Below the pieces are notes generated by a model. That model searched no databases and was not told the origin of the DNA. It worked only from the letters and a program-made list of their open reading frames with translations. This document shows, piece after piece, positions 21,970-33,605 of a stretch of 64,000 nucleotides of DNA. Source of the stretch: Rhipidocladum racemiflorum. Taxonomy: Eukaryota; Streptophyta; Magnoliopsida; Poales; Poaceae. The position numbers and the translations under genes were made by a program. Location of the stretch: NCBI GenBank assembly GCA_036346355.1, contig CM070576.1, positions 54,607,712 to 54,671,711 on the forward strand. Reading direction: 5' to 3'. The first letter of the stretch is position 1; each line of letters opens with the position of its first letter.

Positions 21970-22975
21970 TGCGCACGCGTGGGGTCCGATTTTTTTTTTT
22001 TTTGCAAAAAAAAGGCCCTAGAATTTCATGAAATTGCATACATGCCTTTTTTTATGTCGGGAAGAGATATTTTTTAGCGTTAAGACCCTCTAAAATTTCT
22101 TTTTTTGCGTAAAAGTTACATCACGGTCTGAATTTTGACAAATAGGCCCCTAGAAGTTCACAGGGTTACATCTCGGCCCAATTTCTCCTGACAAAACGTC
22201 CAATTTCGGTTTCAATTTTACCCGATCCCCCCCTTTTTTGTAAAGGCCATTCGAATACCCGTTTCTTTTCTTTTTGGCGTTCCTATTTGACCCGATTTTT
22301 CCCTTTTTGCGTACCGTTCCTTTTCTTTTTTGCGTTCCGATTTTTCCCTTTTTGCGTAAAGGCCCTCCGAATACTAGTTTCTTTTCTTTTTTGCGTAAAG
22401 GCCTAAAAAAATTCCCTTTTTTTGTATTTTCCCGTATAAGTTACATCCCGGTCCAAATTTTGTAAAAAAAAAAAAAAGGAGTAATCCCCGTTTCTTTTCT
22501 CCTTTGCGTTCCAATTTTAACCAATTTTTTCTCTTTTTTTTTGCATAAAGCCCATCCGAATACCCGTTTCTTTCTCTTTTTTGCGTTCCGATTTTTCTCT
22601 TTTTGCGTAAAGGCCCTCCAAATACTAGTTTCTTTTCTTTTTTGCATAAAGGCCACCAAAAATTCCCTTTTTTGTATTTTCCCGTATAAGTTACATCCCG
22701 GTCCAAATTTTGTAAAAAAAACCAAGGAGTAATCCCCGTTTCTTTTCTCCTTTGCGTTCCAATTTTAACCAATTTTTTCTTTTTTTTTGCATAAAGCCCA
22801 TCCGAATACCCGTTTCTTTCTCTTTTTGTGTAAAGGCCCTTCGAAAATTCATGAAAATACATCGTAATCTAGATTTTATCAAAAAGCCTCATAGAATTTT
22901 ACGAAATTACATCCGGTCTAATTTTCCCTGTCAATACGTCCAATTTATTTTTTCCACAACCCGGCTCTTTTAGAG
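21970..22975. repeat. Pyrimidine-rich tandem repeat, unit about 250 bp
   Basis: About 2.5 copies of a T/C-rich unit are visible. The anchor GTATAAGTTACATCCCGGTC occurs at 22434 and 22684 (offset 250). The anchor GGCCCTCC (third copy GGCCCTTC) occurs at 22361, 22612 and 22835; the last copy is shortened. Each unit itself consists of shorter 'TTTTTTGCGTAAAGGCC' and 'CCCGTTTCTTTTC' phrases. More diverged, non-tandem sequence of the same style extends left to about 21970. The long lysine-rich open frames on the minus strand here are a product of the composition. Confidence 0.8.
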
Positions 22976-23286
22976 AGAAAAAACGCCGATATATTTTTTT
23001 TTGCACCGCCTACCCGTCTACTTTCCTAGTAATTTTGGGGGAGGGTGGACTGCAGATTCGGACACAAAACGATCGGTGACACGAGCGCGTCGACCGCGAC
23101 TAGTCGCTCGGGCAAGCAACTGCCGATCGCTTCGGTCCGCGTCGTTGACTGACTTGGCGTGTTGGGCTTTTCTAGTTTTTCTTTTGTAACGACTCCAACA
23201 AGTCTGCGGCGGAGGATCCTGCCAATTCTCGCCGTGCGGTTTCCGCAACTGTAGGGGGGGGGGGGACGCTGAAAAGAAACAGGCTT
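22976..23286. other. Intergenic, no recognised feature
   Basis: Contains a G-run at 23254-23263. No gene-like structure. Confidence 0.45.
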
Positions 23287-23289
23287 TTA

Positions 23290-23508
23290 GACTATCTGCA
23301 TCAATTTCTCTTCATTTCATTCCTTTTCCTATTATCTTCTCCATATTCATTTCCTTTATTTTCTACCATCTCCAGCAGCATCCCATTGGAGAGAGAATCT
23401 CTCTCTCCGAATCCCGTCCGAAGGGAAGACGGAAGGGAATCCGCTGGAGCACTTGGGATCTGTTCGTGAAGGGATTTGGTGGTTGAAGGGAAGCCGTTGG
23501 AGATAGTC
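23290..23508. mobile_element. PIF/Harbinger-type MITE
   Basis: The ends are GACTATCTGCATCA and, reverse-complemented, GACTATCTCCAACG, flanked by TTA at 23287-23289 and 23509-23511. It is 219 bp long and non-coding. Confidence 0.75.
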
Positions 23509-23553
23509 TTACCATCGAAAACGATGGCCTAAGCAGGGTCCTAGCGAGATTTA

Positions 23554-24317
23554 GGCCATGTTTGGATGGACTAAAGCTAATTGTTAGCTAGCTAATGGCT
23601 AGAGCTAATTGTTAGCCAGCTAATAATTAGCCCATCTAAAATTAGCTTAGGACTGTTTGGATACATGGCTAATGGTTGGGCTAATTTCTTAGAAAAGTCA
23701 TGTTTGCCCCTCATAACGGAATGGGGAGTGGACGCACGGGTGAGGAAATGAGGATAAGGCCAGCACGAGGGTATGTCGGACTTTTTCAACGTATTACCTA
23801 CTATTAGCACAAATCAGCTCTTCTCCACCAGCTAATGGACTGAGGGATTGGCTAAAAATTAGCCCACCTATTAGTCTTCCTATTTGGATAGACTAGGGGC
23901 CTGTTTGGATCCATTAGCAGCTAATAGTTAGCTAGCTAATAGGGTCCTAGCTAATATTAGCTAGCTAACTATTATCTAGCTAACTATTAGTTGAAGGGTG
24001 TTTGGATCCACCAGCTAATATGTGGCTAATAGATGCTATTATCCATAATACCCATGCTATTAAATGCTATTGGTGGTAGACACGAAGGGTATTTTGGTTA
24101 AATGCCACCTATTAGCTGCTATTAGCTGGGTTTGGCTAGCTAATGAGATAACCATTAGCTGGGTGCTCAGCTAATAATTAGCTGATCTATTAGCTGGGGG
24201 TGTTTGGATCTACTCCAGCTAATTTTTAGCAGCTAACTATTAGCTGCATGGATCCAAACAAATCCTGGGACTAATTTTTAGCCAGCTAACAATTAGTCAA
24301 GGCATCCAAACATGGCC
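23554..24317. mobile_element. Harbinger-type MITE containing a nested MITE
   Basis: The outer ends GGCCATGTTTGGATG are perfect inverted repeats flanked by TTA (23551-23553 and 24318-24320). A second pair of related ends lies inside: CCTGTTTGGATCC from about 23896 and GGATCCAAACA to about 24270, flanked by CTA. Both are full of GCTAATTAGC-type palindromes. The whole 764-bp unit has strong fold-back potential. Confidence 0.75.
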
Positions 24318-24579
24318 TTAACCGAGGGTTTCAGAATCACGGCAGGTAAAAGGCAAATCGACTGGCCGGCGAGCTAATAGTCTAATACAAACGGGATGAA
24401 AAATCCATTAGGTCTGTCACGTTGCTGTCACCCTCATCCTGGTACAAGGCTCATTTGCTACACGCCCGTCGAAGGCTGAAACATCGCTTCCATGTTCCCG
24501 TCTCGTTAGGCATCCGATCGACGACACGCGCACATCCCATGTTCGCTCGTGCTTTCGTCTCGACAACACCGTTGCTGGT

Positions 24580-24697
24580 CAGACAAACAAATGGTCCCCG
24601 AAGGCATGCACACGACAGTTCAATTGAACAGGGCATTGTCAGACAAACAATGGTCCCCGAAGGCATGTACATGGCATTTCAATTGAACAGGGTATAC
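24580..24697. repeat. 59-bp tandem duplication
   Basis: Two adjacent copies, each starting CAGACAAACAA and ending near TTGAACAGGG, lie at about 24579-24637 and 24638-24696 with a few substitutions. The flanking 24321-24579 has no recognised feature, and 24700-24992 is probably the RPB5 3' UTR. Confidence 0.75.
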
Positions 24698-24992
24698 GAG
24701 GTCCTTGGAAGTTGAAAGAGATCAATGCTTTCGGATAAGCACGAATGGCTTACTCGTAGGATGAAATGGAGCACGGCTACGTAAACCTATGTCTAGTGCT
24801 AACTGATAACGGCGTCACGCCAACCAGTGCTGAAGAAAGAGCACGAAGGAACTTCGACAGTACTTTTGTTCCTCGTGGACAAGAATGTCGAATGTTTCTG
24901 CTACAGAAAGGATTTTTAACAACGGAGGAAGCATTTTAACTGGTGATGTTCGCGGCAAAGCTCCAGCTCCGGCCATGAGAATGCAGTGAAGC

Positions 24993-27897
24993 TCAGACAA
25001 CATAGCGATAGGTCACGTATCTTCCAGCAGTCTCACTGGCTCGGATGATCTTCACAACCTGCCCACGCTTCATGCCGTAGTATCTTGCTATCGGGTCGGT
25101 AATCTGGATTCGAGGGAGCTGCATCACAAGACAGTCGAAAATCATCAGATCAGGAACTAGTAGTATATTAAGGCCCCGTTTGGCAACTTGAACTGTTGTT
25201 TATTAGAATCATAGGAAACCACCAAGCGGAGTTAAAACTCGAACGATTCTCCTAACGTTTCTTCTTTTCCACACCGTGGTTGAATCACCTCAACCCCGCT
25301 TTCACTAGTTTCTACTAGAATGCGGAACCGCATCAAAGCGGTTTGCAGAAAGTGATTCTGATTCTACCTGAAACGTTTCTACCAAGAATCTAGAACCGTT
25401 TCCGTTTCTACTGGAATCTGGAACCGTACCAAACGGGGCCTAAGACCCTGTTTAGTACGGTTCCAGATTTTTAGTATAAAGGGAAATGGTTTCAGATTCT
25501 TGGAAGAAACGTTTCAGGTAGGATTCTGTGAATCAAGTGGAACGGGGTTGAGACCGATTCAACAACAGAGTAAAAGAAGAAGAAACGTTCTGAGGAGAAC
25601 CGTTCCAAGCTTTAGCCCGTTTGGTTGGGTTTCTTCCAGAATCTAGTAGAAACAGTCTGGTTCCAAGTTGCCAAACGGGACCTAAAATTGAGAAGTCCAA
25701 GCAAGTGGAAATCGATATAGTAGTTTATCTAACTAGGTTTGGAGTTTACCTTTGTTAATGATTATGATTTATGAGGTGAACCACATTGTTCAAAACAACC
25801 AGTTACTCAGATGAATATCCCCGATACAGCAGATCAGTACACTTGCGTTCTTCAGTTTCACATTACCCAACAAAATATGCACCACAATAAACCACCCACT
25901 GTGGTACCTTAGAAACTCTGTGCGGACACAAACTTCTAAATATGCAGGATCCATTTAAAATGTATTAACTTCTGAAAGCATAACTTTCCAAGCAGGTATC
26001 AGAGCTAACAGAGCATTGAGGTCTCCGTTCTACTAGCTTATGTTGCCACCACCTGTATTACTCTTTTAGCGAAGGACCACCTCAGCTTATGTCTTAGGCA
26101 TGATAAGTTTGTCATTCACCCTGATTTCCCACTAAAATTATATAAAATCATTGTGTTCCTAAATTATGATAAATACTTTTTGAACGAAGATTACTTAAAA
26201 TCAACATTTCAACATGATTCCACAATCCTGGTTCCCATCGCAAACCAACAGTGCTAACAAAGCTCAACAAGATATACTCTGGCTCTTATTATTTTCGTTT
26301 ACAATTAGGGGATGGTTATGGTACATAATAATTTTAGTTACAGTAAGCTTTTAAAATTTTCCATTGCCTAACATTTTCCACACTCCCCACTATGTTAAGT
26401 TCCCGGTACCAATAGTTGAAACCACATATATCCAGCACTTATAATTTTTCTCGTCTCTACTAACATTTTAACTTGACATGAAGACCATATGTGACATGTA
26501 AAGCTCTTTTGTTGTTTCATTAAAACTGCCAAATCGTATGGAAGGAATAAGCTTAAGTCTGTGACTTGATCACTCAAAATTATACTTGCAGTACAGAGCT
26601 GCAATAGTCTAATGGTACCATTTTGTTCTTTTGTGGCATCCATGGGCAGAAAAAAAAATGAGAGGAGCTTCTATGCTCTTCCTTTTAAAAGTTGCACAAC
26701 TATTAAAGCATGAATGAAGGGTAGATGGTGATTACTTACCCCTTCGTTTGCTTTAAGATTTGTGTAACTTGTACTAGAAGGAAGAGCATAGAAGCACCTC
26801 TCAAAAAAAATTGCCTTGTTGATTTGTTTAATTGTTGAATGCAAGTTAGTCAAACTCCCTAGGCATGATATGTTAACTAGCATGAGGAACAGAGATCAAA
26901 CTCTGAATACGGTAAACGAAGAGGGCATTTATGATCAAAAGCTACAATATCTTCACCAATCTGAGAATAAATAGGAGCCATAGATATATTCTATAAGATA
27001 GAAAAGTTTCAGCAAAATTTATGAGATGTTCCATGTCCACCAAAACACTTTGTAATATGCATGATGTAGGCTTGCTGGAAAACTGAGTCATAGTTTACCA
27101 ATAATTGCCCTTTGGCCATGGGTGTTGTAAATCAACCATCTAATTACAGTGATTAACACATGAATGAATTTTTTATAATGCTACCCTTATATCGATTTGA
27201 ATACCAGGAGTGAGGAAATGATAGGTAAATTTACCCGACCTGGGTTTCTTTCACAGTGTATCGCTCCAGCAGCGTCTTCTTCTGCTCAAGCGTCAGGAGT
27301 TCGTGCTCTGGCACTAGAACGTGCTCCTTAATGTTAACAAGAAGCTCCGATTCCTGCACTACGTTAACCATCAGCCACTGGTTTGCCCGGAGAGAGAAAG
27401 CATATGAGTACGAGGTGAAGGATGTGGTAGAGGGCGACCTGGAAGACCTCGAGGTGGTACTTCTGGGAGACCTCCTGCACGGCGCTGCGGGCGAAGGCGC
27501 TGAGCGCCTGCTGCACGACGAGTATGCCACTGGTGACGTTCTCCTGCTTCATCTTTTCGACGTAGCTCCTGACCGTCTTCACGCCGGGCTTCGCCTCGTT
27601 CGGGAAGAATACGTAGGTCTGGAGGACAGGGCAACATCGTCATTCGTCACACGGCGCAAGGTGGAAATCGCGGGGAGGCGGCGGGGGAGGGACACGGACC
27701 TGGTCGGCGGGGTCGGCCTTCTTGGCGCGGTTGATGACGAGGTCGTCGCGGCGGACGGGGTCGCCGTAGCGCTCGATGAACTCGCGCTTGGACAGGTTGA
27801 TGTCGCCGTCCACCACCAGGTACCCGCGGTCGCGCAGCATCTGCATCACCGTGCGCCGGATGCGGAACAACCGGCTCGTCTCCTCCTCCGACTCCAT
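24993..27897 (-). CDS. NRPB5: RNA polymerase subunit RPB5 (NRPB5/RPABC1)
   Basis: Four exons on the minus strand join in frame: 27700-27897, 27439-27618, 27240-27353 and 24993-25118. They give 205 residues, the length of Arabidopsis NRPB5A. All introns are GT-AG and in phase 0. Residues 1-135 or so form the N-terminal jaw domain (starting MESEEETSRLFRIRRT). The C-terminal assembly domain contains the conserved VPEHELL, LLERYTVKETQ, ITDPIARYYG and KRGQVVKIIR motifs and ends in YVTYRYVV. RPB5 is a shared subunit of nuclear RNA polymerases and sits at the downstream DNA jaw; in plants distinct paralogues serve Pol V. This copy is the canonical (Pol I/II/III-type) form by length and ending. The third intron is 2.1 kb and holds three MITEs. 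A mini-Helitron lies about 360 bp upstream of the ATG. Confidence 0.96.
25172..25440. mobile_element. Tourist-like MITE in RPB5 intron 3
   Basis: The inverted ends GGCCCCGTTTGG are flanked by TAA at 25169-25171 and 25441-25443. It is 269 bp long. It shares its right TAA with the adjoining MITE and has a related interior. Confidence 0.8.
25444..25682. mobile_element. Tourist-like MITE in RPB5 intron 3, abutting copy
   Basis: The ends are GACCCTGTTTAGTACGG and, reverse-complemented, GGTCCCGTTTGGCAAC, flanked by TAA at 25441-25443 and 25683-25685. It is 239 bp long. The interior resembles the preceding MITE read in the opposite orientation (GTTTCAGGTAG near 25519 against CTACCTGAAAC near 25365), so the two form an inverted pair. 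Confidence 0.75.
26660..26802. mobile_element. Small MITE in RPB5 intron 3 (possibly Mutator-type)
   Basis: The ends are GAGAGGAGCTTCTATGCTCT and, reverse-complemented, GAGAGGTGCTTCTATGCTCT. A 9-bp AAAAAAAAT duplication is apparent at 26651-26659 and 26803-26811, but its low complexity makes it weak evidence. A relative lies at about 33294-33425. Confidence 0.65.
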
Positions 27898-28254
27898 CCC
27901 TCACTCCGCCCGATTTCGGTGGGTTTCGCAAGGGGCAAGCGGCGGCCGGCACGGAACGCGGGAGGGCAGCAGGCGGGTGGCGGCAGATAGGGTTTTGGGC
28001 AGGAGACCCACCGGCGAGTGACGAGGAAGGTCGGAGTCGGACACAAGTTCTGGACGGTTCGCTTTGGACGTCAGTTCCGTTGGGCTTTCTTTGGGCCGGA
28101 CAAAGTAGGCGTTTGCACAAGGGCTTGGGCTGGGCTGGACCGAGCTTATGAATAGAACTTTACGTCCTGACTCAAAAAATGGAGGACCCTGATAACGTAT
28201 GTTGGGCTGCCTCTACGTGATGGCAGTTTTTTTTTTTTTTTTTTTGAAGGTAAA

Positions 28255-28502
28255 CTAGTTGCATGCCCGTGCGCTACTACGAAAAACAAAATTGATAACG
28301 AAAAATAAAGATAAAAAGATAAAAAAAATTATTTCACAAAATCAAACATCTATCTTTAACGCTTCGTTTCTTGCGAAAGCTGGCTAATTAAAGCAACGCT
28401 TCGTTTCTTGCGTAGGGCAATTAAGCAGGGCAATTAAGCGGTAATTAATGACGTAGGAAGAACGGACCACTGCTACCAAGTGCTGTATTAGAATAGTAGA
28501 GA
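28255..28502 (-). mobile_element. Mini-Helitron upstream of RPB5
   Basis: On the minus strand the element begins TCTCTACTATTC after an A (28503) and ends GCACGGGCATGCAACTAG before a T (28254). This matches the grass Helitron ends (5' TCTnTAyTA, 3' GCACGGGCA...CTAG) and A/T insertion. It is 248 bp and encodes nothing. It lies about 360 bp upstream of the RPB5 start codon. Its 3' two hundred bases are related to the element at 56354-56589. Confidence 0.85.
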
Positions 28503-28924
28503 TAGAGATATGCGATGGTGATTGTGCACACGCTTCTTCGTCCAAGGCTCGAGAAAAGTTGGATTTTAGCTCGTGGAGAGTTTTGCTATGTTGGAATCAG
28601 GCAACAAGTTCGTCTGCATGAGCCCAAGTTGTACTTGCGCAGTCGTAGATTTCTGTGTTTCCCCTGAAGCCCCGTCCCTGGGCTGTGACTGCTCGTAAAT
28701 TTCTGGGCGACAGCACGAGACGACGGCCGCGACGAACATCAAACTCCAAAAGCCATGGTTCGCAATTGCAGCGAGAACCAGAGCCGGGCCGGCCTTCGCG
28801 CGCAAAAACTGGACATCGACGCTCTCCCCCGCACGAAAACAAGTGAAACGACCAGAAATACGCCCAATCCAATCCAGCAGCCGCAGCATGGACCTCAACG
28901 CCCCCGCCGCGAGGTTCATCCTAC
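28503..28924. other. Intergenic, no recognised feature
   Basis: Moderately GC-rich sequence with open frames on both strands; none has a recognisable domain. Confidence 0.45.
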
Positions 28925-30482
28925 GTTTTAAAGCAGAAATTCGCTATTCGGCAGAAAATCGCTAAAAATCGTATAAATAAGCTCATCGCCTCATCGGTCA
29001 AAATCGATTAAAAAACATAAAATCGCTAGATAATCGACAATAATTAAGCGATAAGTGGCTATTATCGACGATAAATGGTGGAAAATCGTGGGTGTAAAGA
29101 AAAAATGGGAAAATTTAGGGAAAATGCCAACAAAATCTGAGAAAATGTTAGAATTTTGTAAAAACACAGTAAAGACAAAAAAATATAATAAATAATATAA
29201 ATACATAAAAATATGAAAAAAAAGGAGAATGTAAATAGCATAACGATGGTAAAATATAAAAAAATGGCATGACCTTTGCTATGTTTTAGATAATTTCAAG
29301 TTGTAAAATAGACACGTAGCAATAATATCTCAACAAATAACATTCCATGTTAATACAAATTACAAATGAATCCAATAAGTCTACATCTCAATCCAGCCGT
29401 GTGAAAGAATTTAGCCCGGGCCGAGCCAATTGCTTGCTTCTACTTATACAATAGATGATATCTTTAGGTTATTTGTATAAGATTCTACTTCAATTATGAT
29501 ATAAAAAAAGTATTTATTATAGACATAACTCATGTAATGATATTTTATGCTGTCTATATAATTGTCTCTTTACGAAGAGACAGATATACTTTCTCTCTCC
29601 TCCTCTCTCTTCTATGTTAACAAAAATGTTATATGATAAAGATATAGACAGCTGACATCACTCTATTGTATATACCCTATGAAAATTAATCTCAATGTAC
29701 AAGGTCAATTTAATAATGTACAAACTGCTAGGATCAATTTAATATATTTAACTATCATCTAAATTGAGAGGGACAATTCTCTCTGATGCAATATAAACAA
29801 CTAAGTCGGTCGTCATTTTATGAGACTGGTAACTCTATCCATTGATAATTTACAACTACCAAATTAACTTGAGAGGAAACTCCAATAAATTTAATCATAC
29901 ACGATCTGTTAATTTATTTTTGTGTCCCTGATAATATTAGTCTCTAACAAAGTAATTCACTAAATTAAAATATTCAACATCCATGATTAACAATTAATAT
30001 TTCACTCTGGTGATCAAATTAATTAATAAATTCTCATGCGACTCCAAATATAATCAACTATGTAAACTACTAATTTAAATATTTTGACATCCAACGGCCA
30101 ACAATTAATATTCCACTCCCACAGTTAAATTTTTCATATGGAGCAAAGTAATAATAAATATTTATACTACCGAACAGTTTAAGACATAATGGATAGCTAT
30201 ATACATCAACATACTAATTTTTAATACATGATCGAATTTGGATTATGCTGTAAAATGTCACCCAAAATCGTTTTTTTACAAAATTTTCGCGCCAAAGGCC
30301 ACAAAACTATTAATACTATTATTAGAGAACTTCTGGATCAATTTTTGTAAACTTTATGGATTTTTTGAATTTAAATTTCAAATGAATCGGTTTTCCTCTC
30401 GGTTTTTGATTGTAAGCCGTGGCAATATGGGCGATTATCGTGATTATCGAGCGATAATCGTCGATTTCTCCAACCCTGGTCG
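28925..30482. mobile_element. Possible diverged hAT-like element with AAAATCG motifs
   Basis: Two blocks of AAAATCG, GATAATCG and similar degenerate motifs (28925-29110 and 30400-30482) enclose an AT-rich stretch. The right end reads, on the minus strand, CAGGGTTGGAGAAATCG, which is a hAT-like terminus. No matching left end or 8-bp duplication was found. The interior (29110-30240) is AT-rich with no gene. Confidence 0.4.
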
Positions 30483-30626
30483 CACCTACACCGTTCGCAC
30501 TGCACCAGTGGCATGCCAGCCGTGGCAAATGTGAATGTGATATGCCGACTGACCCGTCTTGTGCCGGAGCGCGTGGGCCGTTGTCGTTCGACACATTGTA
30601 CCCACAATGCCATGCCCGTGCGTGAC

Positions 30627-30799
30627 TTAGGGTGTGTTTTGTGTACTAAATGGTGCATGTATGAGATATTGTTTAAAAAAATATTTGTGTGTTTAGTCAT
30701 TTAAATGGAATCATCCTATCCTGGATGATGTGATACAAATTTGGGGAATATCTCTATAGATCACATTCAACCTCATCCCACCAACTAAACACGCACTAA
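30627..30799. mobile_element. Small MITE-like inverted repeat element
   Basis: The left end is TTAGGGTGTGTTTTG and the reverse-complemented right end is TTAGTGCGTGTTTAGTTGG. The target duplication is ambiguous because TTA/TAA is part of the inverted repeat. Confidence 0.5.
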
Positions 30800-31068
30800 G
30801 GATGCTAACTGGCCAAAACCTAACACATATCCAAGTCTAATATTCTTTTTATAGATTTGTATCTAGTCTGATCTAAAAGGAGTGAGGTCCAAGCCTGTCC
30901 TGAGCCCAAATGAAAGTTTAGGTCTTGATTTGGGCCTTGATCTGGACAAACTGTTTGTTTGATGAGTTGATAGTTTACGATGCAATATTCAAATGATAAA
31001 ACTATTTTTTATATCACCAATTGGTGATCGTCAAGAAAGTCATCCTAACACAAGGTGTCACCCAGGAG

Positions 31069-31597
31069 TAGGGATGGGCGTTTTTAAAACGAGATCGAAT
31101 TGTCGAATCGAACCGAATTAACCGATTATTTCGATTTACAGTTTTTTGTTCGGTTTTTATTTTGGTATAATTCAGTTTTTGGTATTCGGTTTTTTGATTC
31201 TAGAAACTGAAATAGCCGAATAGCCCCTGTACAATACCACTGTTATAATGTTCTTTCTAAAGTTACCAAATATTATCATGTTCTAACATCTTTATGCAGA
31301 TTTATGGTGTGTTCATATGTTCTACTATGCTTATACTCTAATGACCAATGAATATTGTGTGGTTTTATCTCTACTCTGCGTGGCAATATGAGACAAATAA
31401 AATCTAATGTACATAGTGTTTATTCATATTTTGGTTAACCAAAAAAATGAATTAATAGAACCAAAATATTTTGATTAATTCGGTTCGGTTTTTCATTTTG
31501 GTCCAAGAAATTTGGTAGCCAGTTTCTAAAAACCAAATTGTTTTAAAACCAAAAACACCGAACTGATTAAACCAAAAAAACCGAATACCCACCCCTA
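31069..31597. mobile_element. hAT-type MITE with TTCGG(T)-rich interior
   Basis: The ends are TAGGGATGGGCGTTTT and, reverse-complemented, TAGGGGTGGGTATTCGG. The flanking 8-mers CCCAGGAG (31061-31068) and TCCAAGAG (31598-31605) match at 6 of 8 positions. Subterminal regions contain 'cggttttt' motifs. It is non-coding. Confidence 0.65.
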
Positions 31598-31605
31598 TCC
31601 AAGAG

Positions 31606-33293
31606 GCCAGACTCTCCCAGCCAAGAAGAAAAGGACTTGAGGTAAAAATTTAAATTCAGACGCATAGGACCAGCCTCCATCGAAACAGCAATGATGAAAC
31701 AAATGTCACAGTTTTTCCTGGATCAAAAGCGGGGGTGCGAACACAAATTTCTTCCATCTTACATATGCTGCCCGCAAGAGGAAGAACTCCGTACAGTGTT
31801 TTCAGACGAACCAAGTTAGGCTTGGTCTTCTCAACCGAAGCAAAAGAACAAATGTTGTTCAATCACTACAAGTGACACGAAGGAATATAGATATGCTACA
31901 CTAATTTAAATTAGAAAATTTATCATATAAACCAAGATGTCAAGCAAGTAATAGATATGCTACACTAATTTAAATTAGAAAATTTATTATTAGACTCGTA
32001 GTGCAGCGAGAGGAGAGTTGAAGTAGCCTGATTCAACATAGCATGTGTCCTCGAGCAGTGATCAATCATCATCGAGCGGTAGTCGAACAGCATATATGAT
32101 CGTCCCAATCAGCGCCCAAGTAGCAACAACGTCTCTAATGAAGTCCACACGTTCAGAAAAAGAACGCCGTACGTTGGTGTGCTACCACCAACGCGCACGA
32201 CAAGGCCTGAGAGGCTAGGATCTTTGATGGGTGTGACTTTCAAATATACATAAATACCATATCAAACGAACCTATATAGTGCTAATGTATCGATCCCTTT
32301 GCCTCATGATACTAGATCAGAATCAAGATGAGAAACGTGGTATCCTATGATAGCTCAATCCTTTACTCGTTCTGTATTACATTACTTAGTAGTAATTGAC
32401 TCCTCAATCACATTCGGTATGGCCATACACTTTCTTAATCCAACCACATCGAGAGGCTCAAAGATATCTCTCCCATTATATAGGAGGGGCAAATTTCATT
32501 TTGATCACTCATATTCCTATGCATGTTTCATAGTAAAGCTGAAAGCTACTTTTATGACTACCCAGTTATAAAGTAGAGTTTGATTAAGTATAGTATAATG
32601 CATGTAGAGAATCATGATGATCTCAGGTTTAAGTATCCCACATACATTATGTATGGGGCCAACTGATGACACTTAAGGATATTGATGATTATTAAGTATC
32701 TGAATATGTTTTAGGCTTATACCTTTATAAGAAGAAGCCCATAGAGAGAAAAAACATGGCCCACAATCAGTTACCTAAGTACAGTTCCAACCAGCTTATT
32801 GACATACCCTATTTTACACTAGTTCACCTAGATCAGTGATTCAACTACCCTGACTAGATTAACTGGTCAGGATAGACAGTTACCTTCACACAAAAAAAAA
32901 ATATCATGCAGATAGTTTTCTTGACATGTGCAAATTACTTATCAAAGTTGCCTCAAAAGAAGACACCTTTTAGCGATGAGACACCCTTTTAAGGATAACT
33001 CCCACCCCCCTTGTTTTGCTAAATAAAGAGGCATTTGTGCCATTTGTAAAGAGAGAATAAGATATAATATAACAAGAGCTTTCACTATGTTGATCATCCT
33101 CTGTTATTATTTACAAACGTACAAGACTGTAATTCTTGTACCCCGTGTTTTGAACATCGACTAGTATAATAATTCACATAATGTCTCATGGTGGGTCACT
33201 TCAACAACATATTCACTAATATGTGTCCATATTATTGGTTTGATATCCCCATATCCATGATCCATAAAACATGATCATCAAGCAATATATACA
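31606..33293. other. Intergenic, AT-rich, one direct repeat
   Basis: A 37-bp direct repeat (starting ATAGATATGCTACACTAATT) occurs near 31886 and 31952. No gene is supported. Sequence near 33020-33160 has the feel of a retrotransposon LTR with a transcription-start-like region, but I could not find its ends. Confidence 0.4.
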
Positions 33294-33425
33294 GGGAGGT
33301 GTTTCTATGCTTTTCTTTTTTGAAAGTTGTACGAATATTAAAGCATGAATGAATGGTAGATAGCTTCGCTTGCTTCAAGATTTGTGCAATTTGTATTGTG
33401 AGGGAAAGCATAGAAGCAATGCTCA
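33294..33425. mobile_element. Small MITE related to the one in RPB5 intron 3
   Basis: The left part (GAGGTGTTTCTATGC) and right part (GCATAGAAGCA) form inverted repeats. The sequence TATTAAAGCATGAATGAA is shared with 26660-26802. Ends are approximate and no target duplication is clear. Confidence 0.55.
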
Positions 33426-33605
33426 TACATGTGCTAACCTATAAATCACAATTGTCCCACGTGATGATATAAGACCAGTGATAATTCAGAATAATATCAA
33501 CACATTAATAAGAAGTTTCACGAACAAAGTTACATACTTATTGATCGATACTAATGATATTCATTTAAGGGATAAAATAATCATATTATTATATAAATAT
33601 AGACA

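Noticed and set aside
22374..22862. Lysine-rich open frame of 162 residues on the minus strand
   Set aside because: It runs across the 250-bp T/C-rich repeat; the Lys runs reflect the A/G-rich complement.
27256..27990. Plus-strand open frame of 244 residues
   Set aside because: It is the antisense of RPB5 exons and runs through its splice sites; no recognisable domain.
32900..33230. Possible retrotransposon LTR
   Set aside because: Neither TG...CA ends, a primer site nor a partner repeat could be identified.
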